Below are positions 21,250 through 32,515 of a stretch of DNA of 64,000 bases, one piece after another (within the stretch, counting starts at the first letter, position 1; every line of letters begins with the position of its first letter). This DNA comes from Ehretia macrophylla. Lineage: Eukaryota; Streptophyta; Magnoliopsida; Boraginales; Ehretiaceae. The notes below the pieces were generated by a model, which saw only the letters and a list, made by a program, of their open reading frames with translations, was not told the DNA's origin and ran no database searches. The position numbers and the translations under genes are program-made. The stretch covers positions 61,329,850-61,393,849 of the forward strand of contig CM075770.1 in the NCBI GenBank assembly GCA_037974665.1, given 5' to 3'.

Positions 21250-24200
21250 GGAGCTTCCAGAGACGACAGTGGTGGTGGAAGGTACTTTTCTTATTAATAG
21301 TCAGCCGGTAGTAGTTTTGATAGACACCGGGGCTACACATTCATTCATTACACCTGCATGGGCATAGTCTGCTACATTAAAAGTTGATAAACTACCGTAT
21401 GTGATTGAAGTAGGTAATCCTATGGGTACTAAATTTGTTACGGAGTCTGTATGTAAGGATTGTAATATTTGCATTGAGGGTTGCATGTATCCTATTGATT
21501 TGATTATCATGCCATTTCGGGACTTTGAAGTTATCCTGGGGATGGATTGGTTGGGGCGATATTATGCATGTTTGGATTGTAGGAGGAAAGTTTTAACTTT
21601 AGAAGTACATAACCAACCTGTTATTAAAGTAACTGGGAGTCGAAAGTCTCCAGGGACTCGTATTATATCTTCCATTAAAGCTACTAAAATGTTGAGTAAA
21701 GGATGTGATGCATACTTAACTTATTTAATTAATCAGCCTGGAGATAAATTGAAATTGAATGAAGTACCTGTTATAAAAGAGTTTTCGGGGGTTTTCCCTG
21801 AGGAGTTGCCTGGATTACCACCTGATAGGGAGATTGAGTTTGTGATTGACCTGTTGCCGGGAACTAGTCCTTTCTCGAGAACCCCGTATAGAATGTCTCC
21901 CCCTGAGTTACAAGAATTGAAAATTCAGCTACAGGGTTTACTTGAGAAAGGTTTTATTCAGCCTAGTTCGTCACCGTGGGGTGCTCCTGTGCTATTTGTG
22001 AAAAAGAAAGACGGTACTCTGCGTTTGTGTATTGATTATCGAGGTCTGAATCAGGTAACGTTGAAAAATAAATATCCTTTGCCTTTAATTTAGGAGTTGT
22101 TTGATCAGCTATAGGGTGCTGTTGTGTTTTCGAAATTTGATTTGAGGCAGGGTTATTATCAGTTGAGGATCAGGAAAGAGGATGTACCTAAGACTGCATT
22201 TAGAACCAGGTACGGCCATTATGAGTTTGTTGTGTTACCATTCGGGTTGACAAATGCTCCAGCCACTTTTATGGATTTGATGCAGAGAGTATTTCGACCC
22301 TATCTTGATCAGTTTGTGGTGATTTTTATTGATGACATATTAGTATACTCTAAGTCTGAGTCAAAGCATGAAGAGCATTTGAGAATTGTACTTAAAACCC
22401 TACAAGAACACAAGTTGTTTGCCAAATTTAGCAAATGTGAATTCTGGTTGAACAAGTTGCCTTTTTAGGTCATATCATTTCCCAGGAGGGAATATCCGTT
22501 GATCCTGCTAAAATTGATGTGGTTATGTCGTGGAAGAGACCTGAAACTGTCACGGAAGTCTGTAGTTTCTTGGGATTAGCGGGCTATTATAGGCAATCTG
22601 TTAAAGATTTTTCAAAGATTGCAGGACCTTTGACTACTTTAACTCAGAAGAAAACTGTGTTTAATTGGGATGATAAATGTGAAGCCAGTTTCCAGGAGTT
22701 GAAAAAGAGACTTACCACCGCACCTATCCTTGCCTTGCCTGAGGGAACCGAGAATTTGGTAATTTATAGTGACGCTTCGAAAGAAGGCTTCGGCTGTGTT
22801 CTGATGCAAAATGGTAAAGTCATAGCATATGCCTCTAGGAAATTGAAACCATATGAACTTAATTATCCTACACATGATTTGGAGTTTGCAGCTGTTGTCT
22901 TTGCTTTGAAGAAATGGCGTCATTATTTGTGGGGTAACAAATTTGAAATATTTACTGACCATAAAAGTTTGAAGTATTTGTTTTCTCAAAAAGATTTGAA
23001 TATGAGGCAAAGGCGTTGGCTAGAACTGTTGAATGATTATAACTGTACCATTAGCTATTTGCCGGGAAAAGCTAATACTGTTGCAGATGCACTGAGCCGA
23101 AAAGCTTCTGTGGCTAGTTTGATAATCAAGGATTGGGCGATTGTGGAAGAACTGTGCTTATGGAAACCGAAAGCTTCTAGATTAGGTATCCAATTCGCTA
23201 GCCTACAAATCCAATCTTTATTGCTATCTAGAATCAGAGAAGCACAACAATCAGATTCTCAGCTATTGAAGCTTTTAGAGAAGTCAAAAGGGGGAGAGTC
23301 CGACTTTAAGATGCATGATGATGGACTTCTCAAGTACAGGAATAGAATTTGCATTCCTAGTAATTCGACTGTGAAAGATGAGATTCTTGCTGAGGCTCAC
23401 GCTTCTAAATACACAATTCATCCTAGAAGCACAAAAATGTATAGAGATTTGAAATAGAATTTCTGGTAGAACAACATGAAGAGAGAGATAGCTGAGTATG
23501 TAGCTAAATGTTTGACTTGTCAGAAAGTTAAGGCGGAACATCAGAGGCCAGCAAGATTGTTACAGCCGTTGGAGATTCCGGTTTGGAAATGGGATCAGGT
23601 TACTATGGATCTTGTGTCGGATTTGCCGAGATCACCATGAGGTAATGATTATGTGTGGGTTGTAGTAGACAGGTTGACGAAGAGTTCGCATTTTATTGCT
23701 ACAAAGAAAACAGATTCTCTCGATAAATTGGCTGAGCTTTATGTTGAAAATATTGTGAGACTGCATGGAGTTCCATCTCAGATAGTGTCAGACAGGGATC
23801 CCAGGTTTACATCACAATTCTGGCAGAAACTACAAAAGGCTTTGGGGACTAATTTGAGTTTTAGTACTTCATATCACCTGCAGACGGATGGCCAGTCAGA
23901 AAGGACTATCAGGATACTGGAAGATATGTTGAGAGCCTGTGTTCTGGATTTTGGCAAGAATTGGGAGAAATATCTGCCTTTAGCAGAGTTTGCTTACAAT
24001 AACAGTTATCAGGCCACTATTGGCATGGCACCCTACGAGGCACTTTATGGGCGAAAATGTCAGTCTCCGTTGTATTGGGATGAGGTAGGTGAGATGAAAA
24101 CAGTTGATCCCTCTATTCTTCCAGAGATGATTAAAATGGTGGATAATGTGAGACTTATAAAGAAAAGGATGCTTACAGCTCAGAGTCGACAGAAGAATTA

Positions 24201-24670
24201 TGCTGATAGACGTCGACGGGACTTAGTATTTTCCAAAGGTGATCATGTTTTCTTGAAAGTCTCTCCACGAAAAGGTTTGATTCGGCACGGCAAGGGAGGT
24301 AAACTTAGTCCTAGATACGTGGGACCATTTGAGATCACTGAGAAAGTTGGGGATTTAGCTTACAGATTGGCCTTACCTCCGAGTTTGGGTCAGATTCATG
24401 ATGTTTTTCATGTGTCACTGCTGAGAAAGTATAATCCTGATCCGTCGCATATCATTGAGCCGGAGCCGTTGGAGATTGATGAGTCTTTAGCTTATGTTGA
24501 GAAACCTCTTCGAGTGGTTGACCGAAAGATTCAGGAACTTAGGACTAAAAATATTCCTATGGTAAAAGTTCTCTGGGATCATCATGGAGTTGAAGATGCC
24601 ACTTGGGAGCGAGAAGATCAGATCAGAGAGAAGTATCCGGAGCTCTTTACCGAATCATGTAAGAATTGCG
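21250..24670 (+). pseudogene. pol: Element B pol (PR-RT-RH-INT-chromodomain), broken
   Basis: The protease has VVLIDTGATHSF at 21311-21346. Reverse transcriptase has [17 protein letters not shown] near 21970 and the catalytic [11 protein letters not shown] near 22320-22353. RNase H has YSDASKEG near 22767 and [10 protein letters not shown] near 22955. The integrase has a zinc-finger region, the catalytic core [15 protein letters not shown] near 23591, [12 protein letters not shown] near 23787 and [13 protein letters not shown] near 23885, then the GPF/Y module [13 protein letters not shown] near 24315. The chromodomain [16 protein letters not shown] lies near 24570-24630. Domain order is canonical for chromoviruses. 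Catalytic motifs are visible domain by domain, but the region as a whole is broken. Confidence 0.92.
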
Positions 24671-24685
24671 AGGACACAATTAGTT

Positions 24686-24699
24686 TAAGGGGGAGAGGG
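24686..24699 (+). other. Polypurine tract of element B
   Basis: TAAGGGGGAGAGGG directly precedes the 3' LTR start at 24700, as in element A. Confidence 0.9.
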
Positions 24700-27108
24700 T
24701 GTGACACCCGAGAATTTCACCCTAAATTTATTATAATCGTTGCATACTTATGTGCACATTTCTACGTGCATCATTTTTCTTGTTTAATTGTTTTTATTGT
24801 GGGTTACTATTCATAATATTTTTGACTGTTTCGAAAGCTTGATTTTAAATTTTTCCTAGGGCACTCGACATATAAAAGGAACCAGGAAATTTTCGTTTTG
24901 AGCCTTCGAGCTTAAGAGTGTGCGTTTGGTAAATGTTTTTCGTAACCGTTGAATAGTGTTTCGTTAGACTACTGTTAGATTTAATTAAAAGCACTTGTAA
25001 TTACTATTAGTTTTAATTGAGCAATATTTGAGCCTACATATCTTAGAATATTAATTATATACAATATATAAAATAAATAACTCATAAAAACTAAAAGCCA
25101 TAATACATATTAGTCATAAAACATTTCAAAAAATTCCCTCTATGTCCTATGTTTGGCCGTCCACTTCAAGGAGGAAAAAGGAGATTCTTGCTTCAACAAT
25201 CTTGCATTTTGAGCTTCTAGATTCATCTTGGGAAGGGTTTTGAGCAACCTAGAGTCTTCAACAAGCTTCTTCATCTTCAAAATTGTGAGGGAGATGCATT
25301 TATTTGTTTTTAAAGTTTATGTTCATATATTGAATTTTATTGATTTGTTGATATTAGCTAAAAAGCTTGTTATGAATGCTTTCTATGAGTTAATTGATGC
25401 CTATAGAGTTAAATTTTGAGGTTTGATAACATAGTTAATGGTTGAATGTTGAGATTGATCAAATAGGTGATGAATAGTGCATAGAATTAGGGTTTTGAGA
25501 AAATTTGCTAATTGGCTTGAATTGATGCATCAATTAGGTGCTCTAGACCCTAGGGAAGTTAGTTGAAAAGCCACGTTAGGTTGAATCACTCGAATTTGAA
25601 CTTAATTGCATAATTGGCTTACTTTAAAAAGGGGGTGTCCTTGAGCTAAGGAAGCACCTTTGGTGCTTTCGTTTCGCGAAAATAGGATTTGGCTAGTGTA
25701 GTTGTAGTTCAAACCCGTTCAGGGCCTTCCCGAACTTTTGCTTCAAAAATGAGTTTTAGTGACTTTAAAAGGCACCTTTGAGCTTAATTAGGAATATAGT
25801 AAGACTAGGGTATGATTGGGAATCTCGAACCATGCTTAGGAGAAAGAAAGCTCGGTTAAAGAAAGGGAAAATGTAGTTTTTATCCATTTTAGTTGTATTT
25901 GGAACTTGTTGTGTGTTAGTAATGCCTTGCATTGAATAATTAAGATGTATTTAAGTTATTTGAGTAGATTATTGGAATTAATTGTGTTGATTGCTTCTTT
26001 TGGCATCTATTAGTTAATATCGTGCTTATATGAACTTTTATCGTGCATATATGTGAGGGCGGCCTACTTTGTCATCCCTCTTACGTGTTATGTGATATAT
26101 TGATTGTTTGTGACTTGTATTGGGTTGCGCAACCTATATCGGACATGGTAGCGTCGAGAAACACATGCGGCGTCGGGCTTGCCGTGCTCCCTCGACCACC
26201 ATGGTGCCTATTCCCTTTCTCACTGAGGCATACTCCACTACCCCAGAGGCGTGGTTCACCTGCTGGGCATGGACCTACCTCGGGAGAAAGGGTCGTAGGA
26301 TCGGGATACATCCGGAGTATCCCAATTGTTGGTGTTTGGGGTTTGCCGGCACGTTCGTGATGCTTGTGGTTCGTGGCTCGTGATTGAAGTCTTGGAAGTG
26401 GAACCGTATCCTTTTTAAAGTGATTAATAGTTTGGTTTATTGTCTTGTTAGTTTATGTGGCTTGTAAATGTTTACTTGTGTTGCATATCATATTGCACGT
26501 TAGCATGTTGCATCACCTCCTTCGCTGGGCAACTTTGTTACTCACTCCTCATTTGAAATGTTTCAGGAGAAGCTGAGGTGAATCCCCAACTGTTAGAAGT
26601 AGGAGAAGAAGAAGAAGTTCAAGTAGATCAGAATCCGTGACCTTGTGTGCTGAGGTGGATTTTATGTGCTTCTTGCGTGGAGTTCTTGTTATTAATGTAT
26701 TTTGAGACTTTGGAGTCTTGTATATATGTCTAGTAGATGTGTACTAGAATGTTAAAAAAAGTTGTTGGATTGTAATAGTGAATTCTAGACTTTAATTTCC
26801 CTTGCATGCTTGGAGTGTTTGTTGATCTTCATATGGAACTTAGAATTTATTGTATTTAACTACTTATGACTAAAACCAACTTATCTCGCATGCTTGTGTG
26901 CTTTAGTAGAATGTTGTTGTTCCAAGGCTCGGATGGCCTTGTGATTGTGTTTTGGCTTGGAGATATTGTTGATAAGTTGTTGCTTTTAGTTCAGATGTCT
27001 TGAATGAATGCTTACAGGTAACAGTTTTATCCTTGGTACAGAGGAGACTCTGTCCGAGTGACGAGTCCGAGCCTGACTTTAGCATGGGGTTGGGTTCGGG
27101 GCGTTACA
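24700..27108 (+). repeat. Element B 3' LTR
   Basis: This 2409-bp partner of 17226-19681 has the same ends and internal landmarks, with the hairpin at 26923-26941 and the acidic frame at 26566-26640. It is about 46 bp shorter than the 5' LTR because of one internal length difference. Confidence 0.95.
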
Positions 27109-28892
27109 CTCTAAGCATGCAAGAGAAAATAAAGTCTAGAATCCATTATTACAATCCAACATCTTTCTCTAACATTCAAGACTACAACCACTAAACATAT
27201 ACACAAGACCCCAAGGTCTCAAAATACAACATTTAACATGAACTCCACGCAAACTGCACATAAGATCCACCTTAGCACACAAAGTCACGAATTCTGATCT
27301 ACGTGAACTTCTTCTTCTTCTTCTACTTCTAACAGCTGGGGAATCACCTCAGCTTCTCCTGAAACATTTCAAATGAGGAGTGAGCAACAATGTTGCCCAG
27401 CGAGGGAGGTGATGCAACATACCAACGTGCAATATGATATGTAAACACAAGAAAACATATATAAGCCACGTAAACCAGCAAGATAACAAGCCAAGTAATT
27501 AATCACTTTTAAAAGGATACGGTTCCACTTCCAAGTCTTCAATCACGAGCCACGAACCACGAATTTCACGAACATGTCGGCAAACCCCAAACACCAACAA
27601 TTGGGATACTCCGGATGTATCCCGATCCTACGACCCTTTCTCCCGAGGTAGGTCCATGCCCAGCAGGTGAACCACGCCCCTGGGGTAGTGGAGTATGCCT
27701 CAGCGAGAAGGGAATAGGCACCATGGTAGTCGAGAGAGCACGACAAGCCCGACGCCGCCCATGTTTCTCGACGCTACCATGTCCGAAAAGGTTGCGCAGC
27801 CCCGAGACAAGTCATAAGCAATCAAAATATCACATAACACGTAAGAGGGTTGACAAAGTAGGCTGCCCTAACATATAATCACGATATAAGTTCACACAAG
27901 CACGAATATAGCGTTAAGATTCCAAAAGAAGCAATCAACATAAATAATTCCCACAAGCTACTCAAATAGCTTAATTATATCTTAAATATTCAATACAAGA
28001 CAAGACAATCCCACAACAAGTTCCAAATGCAACTAAAACGGCTAAAAACTACTTTTTCCCTTTCTTTAACCAAGTTTTCTTTCTCTTATGCGTGGTTCAA
28101 GATTTCTAAATCATATCCTAATCTTTCTATTTCTTAATTAAGCCCAAAGACACCTATTAGAATCATAAAAACTCATTTTAGAAGCAAAAGTTCGGGAAGA
28201 CCCCGAACGGGTTTGAACTACAACTATACTAACCGAACCCCATTTTCGTGAAACGAAAGTACCAAATGTGCTTCCTTAGCTCAAGGATACCCGAATCAAT
28301 GCCCAAACTTGCCCAGATTGCTCAACGAGAAAAGTTCCCTTTTTAAAGTCGGCTATTTATGCAATTAAGCTCGGTTTCGAGTGATTCAACCTCATGTGGC
28401 TTTTCAACTAGCTTCACTAGGGTCTAGAGCATCTAATTGAAGTCTCAATTGAAGCTAATTAGCAATTTTATTCAAAACCCTAAAAACGTGCACTATTCAT
28501 CACCTATTTTATTCAATCTCAACTTTAACCATAAACATTGTTAATAAGCATCAAAAGTTAACTCTATAGCATCTATTAAGCATATAATAAGCATGTATAA
28601 CAAGTTTTAGAGCTATGATCAACAAATAAAAGAAATTCAATAAAATGCATAAACTTTAACTAAAAAAAAATTGAACTCCCTCATATAAACAAGCTTAGAA
28701 GATGCAAGAGCAAGGTTGAGCTACGTTGATAACACTTGTAGAAGCCTTAGGGAGCATCCAAGATCAAGCTTGAAGATGAAAAATTCTCCTCTTTGCTCCT
28801 AGAGGTGGTCGGCCATATGGAGGGATATGGATGGCATTTTGCTTTTTGTTTTGATGACAAATGTGTGTTTTTGTTTTAATTTTATGAGTTGG
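27109..28892 (-). repeat. Element C 3' LTR, middle block
   Basis: This corresponds to about 40767-42552 of the 5' LTR of C and is nearly identical to it. It lies between B (left, CTCTA duplication) and E (right, GTTGG duplication at 28888-28892). It holds the GC-rich block (about 27560-27800) and an acidic frame on the minus strand (27359-27285). Confidence 0.93.
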
Positions 28893-29271
28893 TGTGAAGC
28901 CCGAGATTTTAGCCGTGCATTCAATTACTGTTGCATCCCTTGTTTGCGCATTTACTTCTGTGCTTGACTAACTGACTTCTGTGACTACTATTCACTCTGT
29001 TTTTAAACTGCATTCTATTAGTGAATTAGCATTTTTATTAAATCATATTAATTGTTAGAGTAGTGGGAAAAATGTGCAACTGAGCTAGAGGCGATAGGAG
29101 AGCTCGTTTAGAAAATACTTTTAGTGGTTCAATGAATAGTATTACGTAACAAAACTTGGTAAATTAATTAGCTAGCTCACATCCTTCACTTTAGGCTCGT
29201 TTTAAGCTTACTACGTGCATTATAATTGACCACTTAAACACCTAAACTTGACCCCACCCAACTATGCACCT

Positions 29272-29279
29272 TATATATT
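29272..29279 (+). promoter_or_regulatory. TATA-like box of LTR E
   Basis: TATATATT lies about 190 bp before the GGTGAGGGA motif, and the same box is present in the 3' LTR near 32895. It is a likely core promoter element of the LTR. Confidence 0.4.
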
Positions 29280-30797
29280 ACACATATTAGCTCATAATAG
29301 CAAAAAAAAAAAAAAAGCAGTGAATAGTGCCTAGAACCCGACAGCCCTTCTCTCTCTCTTGGGTGATTTTTGCTTCAACAATTCCTCAATCCAAGCCTAG
29401 CCAAGCAAGGAGCAAGTAGTTTAGGGTGTTTGCAAGCCTCCCGAGAGCTCCTACGCGCATTGGTGAGGGATTTCATTGCTTATTTTTGCATTTTGAAATA
29501 GTTGCTATTTTCTTGATTTGTTGAAAATGTGATCAAATGCTATTGTATTAATTATCTATGCTATTATACCATGTGTATGAATGCTAGAGAACATATTTGA
29601 GCCATCGTTTTTCTTTTTAAATTGTTAGAATCGTTAGTTTGATTTATGAGGTGAATAATGATGTTTTTCTAGGGTTTTACGTAATTGCTCAAATTAGCTT
29701 GATCCAACACTCCTAATAGAAGCCTTAGGTGCTAATGAAGGTAGTCTAAAAGCCCCGTGTCCTTGAATTGCTCTAGAATCGCATAAAAAGTAAAATAGCC
29801 GATTTTAACAAAGGGGTTTCGGGGTTAATGCGAATCCAGGTAGATTTGGGCTTCACTTTTAGTATGCTTAGGCTACCTAGATGCTATAAAAGGTTTGCTA
29901 ACCCTTGTTTGAAGCCCGGATGTGGTACGTGTAGTTAAAAGCTATAAGAGGGAATTTGGGGCTTTCGGGGCAATTGCAGGTGATCGGGCTTAATTATGGG
30001 TTGAAAGGGTACCATAGGGGTTAATTAGAGGATTGATGTAGTTTCCCCTCGAATGTGAATCATTAACTTTGGTTTGGAAGAGAAATAGTTTGAAAAACAA
30101 AAGGGTTTAGGTGCAATTTCAGTTGACTCATGCTACTAAGCCCATGGCATGACTTCTTGAGTGTTTATATGTGGTTTCAAGTTGATTTGGAGCTTTTGGT
30201 ATGATTCTAAGCTTACCTTGTATATGTCCCTTTGTAAAACTACTTATTTGCTTATATAATTGTTTCTATTCTAACTGCATCGAGGTCAACCTACTTTGTT
30301 GATCCTCCTATGTGTTATTGCTTATATTATTGACATTAACTTTCCATTGTAAAGTGCATTGCATAGTGGTTGCGCAACCATAATGTCAGGGGCAGATGTG
30401 TTGAATATCGGTTGGGCGGTAGAGGGCTTGCCGGTGGATATTCAAACTCGGTGCCCTAGTCCCTCATTCACCTGGTCCAGAGATTGCCAGGGGATGTTGG
30501 GTCGTAGGATTATCGGGGTACATCCGGAGTACACCCACTGGAGTGTTTGGGGTTATGCCGGCTTATCGTGATCGTGATCGAGGTTCGTGGATCGTGAATG
30601 AAGACTCAGTGAAGATTGGTGTATAGGGGTTATGTGAAATGTATCATTTTTAAATGTGTGGTTATTTAAGCTATCATTGGTTCTTTAATTGTCTAATTGT
30701 TATTGTTGTTTAACTGCATTACCTGTTGCATTGCACGCCCCGGGACTATATCCCTCACTGGGCAACGGTGGTTGTTCATACCTCGATATATGTTTCA

Positions 30798-30875
30798 GGA
30801 AACGCTGAGGGTGATCCCCAGCTTGTTGAGGTAGTAGTGGAGGAGGAAGAGGTGCAGTTAGAGCCTTTGCCCTAG
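30798..30875 (+). other. Short acidic reading frame in LTR E
   Basis: The 26 codons read NAEGDPQLVEVVVEEEEVQ, then LEPLP and a stop. It aligns residue by residue with AEVNPQLLEV plus poly-Glu of A, B and C, although the two families are diverged. Many of the differences are third-base changes such as GAA/GAG and CTG/CTT. Confidence 0.42.
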
Positions 30876-31430
30876 TTGTTGTGTGTTGTTCTGAGGTGGC
30901 TGTGCCTTCTTGTTTCTATTTGGTACTTGTGTATCTATTTTGTAGCCTAAGTGCTATGTTTATGCTATGATATGTAACTGTAAGATCAAGTTAGAAGGTT
31001 GTAGTTGTAGATTTGAAACTTTGGCCTGTAATAACTTAAATTCCTGTTTTCAGTTTCCTTGTATGCTTGGGGTGAACTTATGGTTGTTTGATTGGTTTTA
31101 ACTTCCTAAGAATGTTTAATTGCTAACATAGAATGGTATGATAAGCGAATGAAGACAAATATTTTAGGACTATTGTTGCATGCTTGTGTGTATTTATATT
31201 GTCTTGTGTTGCTTAAGGCTCGGATGGCCTTGAAGTTTGAATTTCAATTACAGATGTTGTTCCTTTTGCTTCGTGGTTTTATTTGATTGTTTACAGGTTT
31301 TCAGAATGTCTATAGTACAAGGGAAACTCTGTCCGTTTCCCCCTAAAATTTTGGGACTGGGTTGGAATTGGGTTGAGAATAGCTTGGTTATTAGAGCCTC
31401 TGGTCTCGTGAGGGATCGGGGCGTTACAGG

Positions 31431-31442
31431 TGGTATCAGAGC
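31431..31442 (+). other. Primer binding site of element E
   Basis: TGGTATCAGAGC lies two bases after the LTR end and is complementary to initiator methionine tRNA. The spacing is shorter than the seven bases seen in A, B and C. Confidence 0.93.
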
Positions 31443-32500
31443 TTAGTTAGCTCTATGCCGGGACATGGTCCTCGGCCTGTCGGGTAGTAACCCTTGCGTG
31501 TATACTTGTTAAGTGTGTGTCTTGAAAGTGTATGCCTGCATGTTTGATTGTGTGTCTTGTATTGAATGTGTGCACCTATGTGATATAATTATGTGTTACG
31601 TGCTAAATGCGTGCTAAGTGAAGTAAAATGGCTAGTTATGCATCAAATTGACTTCGTGAATTATTAATTGCTTGAACTGTTGCTTGTAATATGTGTATTT
31701 GAATGGCTTTGATTGAGTTGTGTTATGCTTGACTTGATTATCGTGCTTGAATGACTTTGATGATTACACTGTTTCACAAACTCGTTTATTAACATGTTTG
31801 CGTAATAGTTTAAAGAATGATTATACATATGCAATTGTTTGGCATGCATACCTAGCCCGTCAAATGGTAAGAAAAACTCCTTCCTCCCCTGAAGAGAGGT
31901 GATTAGTGGCAGGCCTTCCAAATTATGTTGATTAGCAGAAATGAGAGGCAATTAATCAGCCTTTATTTGGGAATTGGTGGATATAGTTGGAGCTCAGTTA
32001 TTGGGATTCTTCTAAGGCCTTCTTCAGTGCTTAGCGGTCATAAAAGAGTAGCTTCTTTTGGGGTTTCTATATGACAATTCTCTGGAGTATATTCTTGGTA
32101 TTTTCTTATCAGCTATTCTTTTGGTATTCTTTTGTCGGCATCTCTTGGAAGAATTGGTATATGGGATTCTTTTTAGCCTTATTATCTGGTATTATTTACA
32201 ATACTCCTGCTAGGAACTTTTATTGGTATTTTCTCTCTGCTCTTAGATAGGATTCTATTCTTCTATGGCATTCGTGCCAGCGGGATTCTTATTTGGATTT
32301 CGAAGTAGCATCTCTATTGGAGCCTTTATTTGGCCTTATTACGTGAGGTTCGCAGACAATACTACTGAGATTTCTTAATGAGCTTCCACGAGAATTCGTA
32401 TATGGTATTCTTGCTTAGCAACTGATGACGAATAATCGGAGTTGGTTTTCAGTTGATGCAGAGTTCTCTTGTGAAGAAGAATTGCGTGGACGCAATTTGT
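31443..32500 (+). other. Non-coding internal region of element E
   Basis: There is no Gag, protease, RT or integrase motif in any frame. The second half (about 31980-32420) is built from loosely repeated phrases such as GGGATTCTT, GGTATTCTT and GGTATTTTCT, with AGCCTT or GGCCTT between them, as if a short unit had expanded and decayed. The first half is TG-rich (TGTGTGTCTTG, GTGTGCACC). Confidence 0.75.
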
Positions 32501-32515
32501 TTAAGGGGGAGAGAA
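32501..32515 (+). other. Polypurine tract of element E
   Basis: TTAAGGGGGAGAGAA immediately precedes the 3' LTR. It is close to the TTAAGGGGGAGAGGG of A and B. Confidence 0.85.

Larger units (their letters stand above)
17226..27108 (+). mobile_element. Element B: Tekay-like chromovirus with two complete LTRs, coding region broken
   Basis: This 9883-bp element has LTRs at 17226-19681 and 24700-27108, an iMet primer site, gag, pol and a polypurine tract, and carries no further insertion. It is flanked by the 5-bp target duplication CTCTA (17221-17225 and 27109-27113), which lies in the 3' LTR of element C. Structurally it is the best-preserved element here, but its reading frames are broken in about eight to ten places. 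Its LTRs differ by about 1-2 %, plus one length difference of about 46 bp. Being nested in C, it is younger than C. Confidence 0.95.
28893..31428 (+). repeat. Element E 5' LTR
   Basis: This 2536-bp LTR runs from TGTGAAGCCCGAG to GGGGCGTTACA. It has TATATA at 29272, GGTGAGGGA at 29462, a GC-rich block at about 30365-30570 that opens with GGTTGCGCAACC, an acceptor-like TTTCAG ending at 30798, and a hairpin at 31214-31232 with GTCCG at about 31331. Outside these landmarks it aligns poorly with the A, B and C LTRs. Confidence 0.94.

Noticed and set aside
31664-31951. Minus-strand open frame of 95 codons in the interior of E, considered as a private gene
   Set aside because: It has no domain, a low-complexity Ser/Asn/His-rich end produced by TG-rich DNA, and lies antisense in a non-coding interior.
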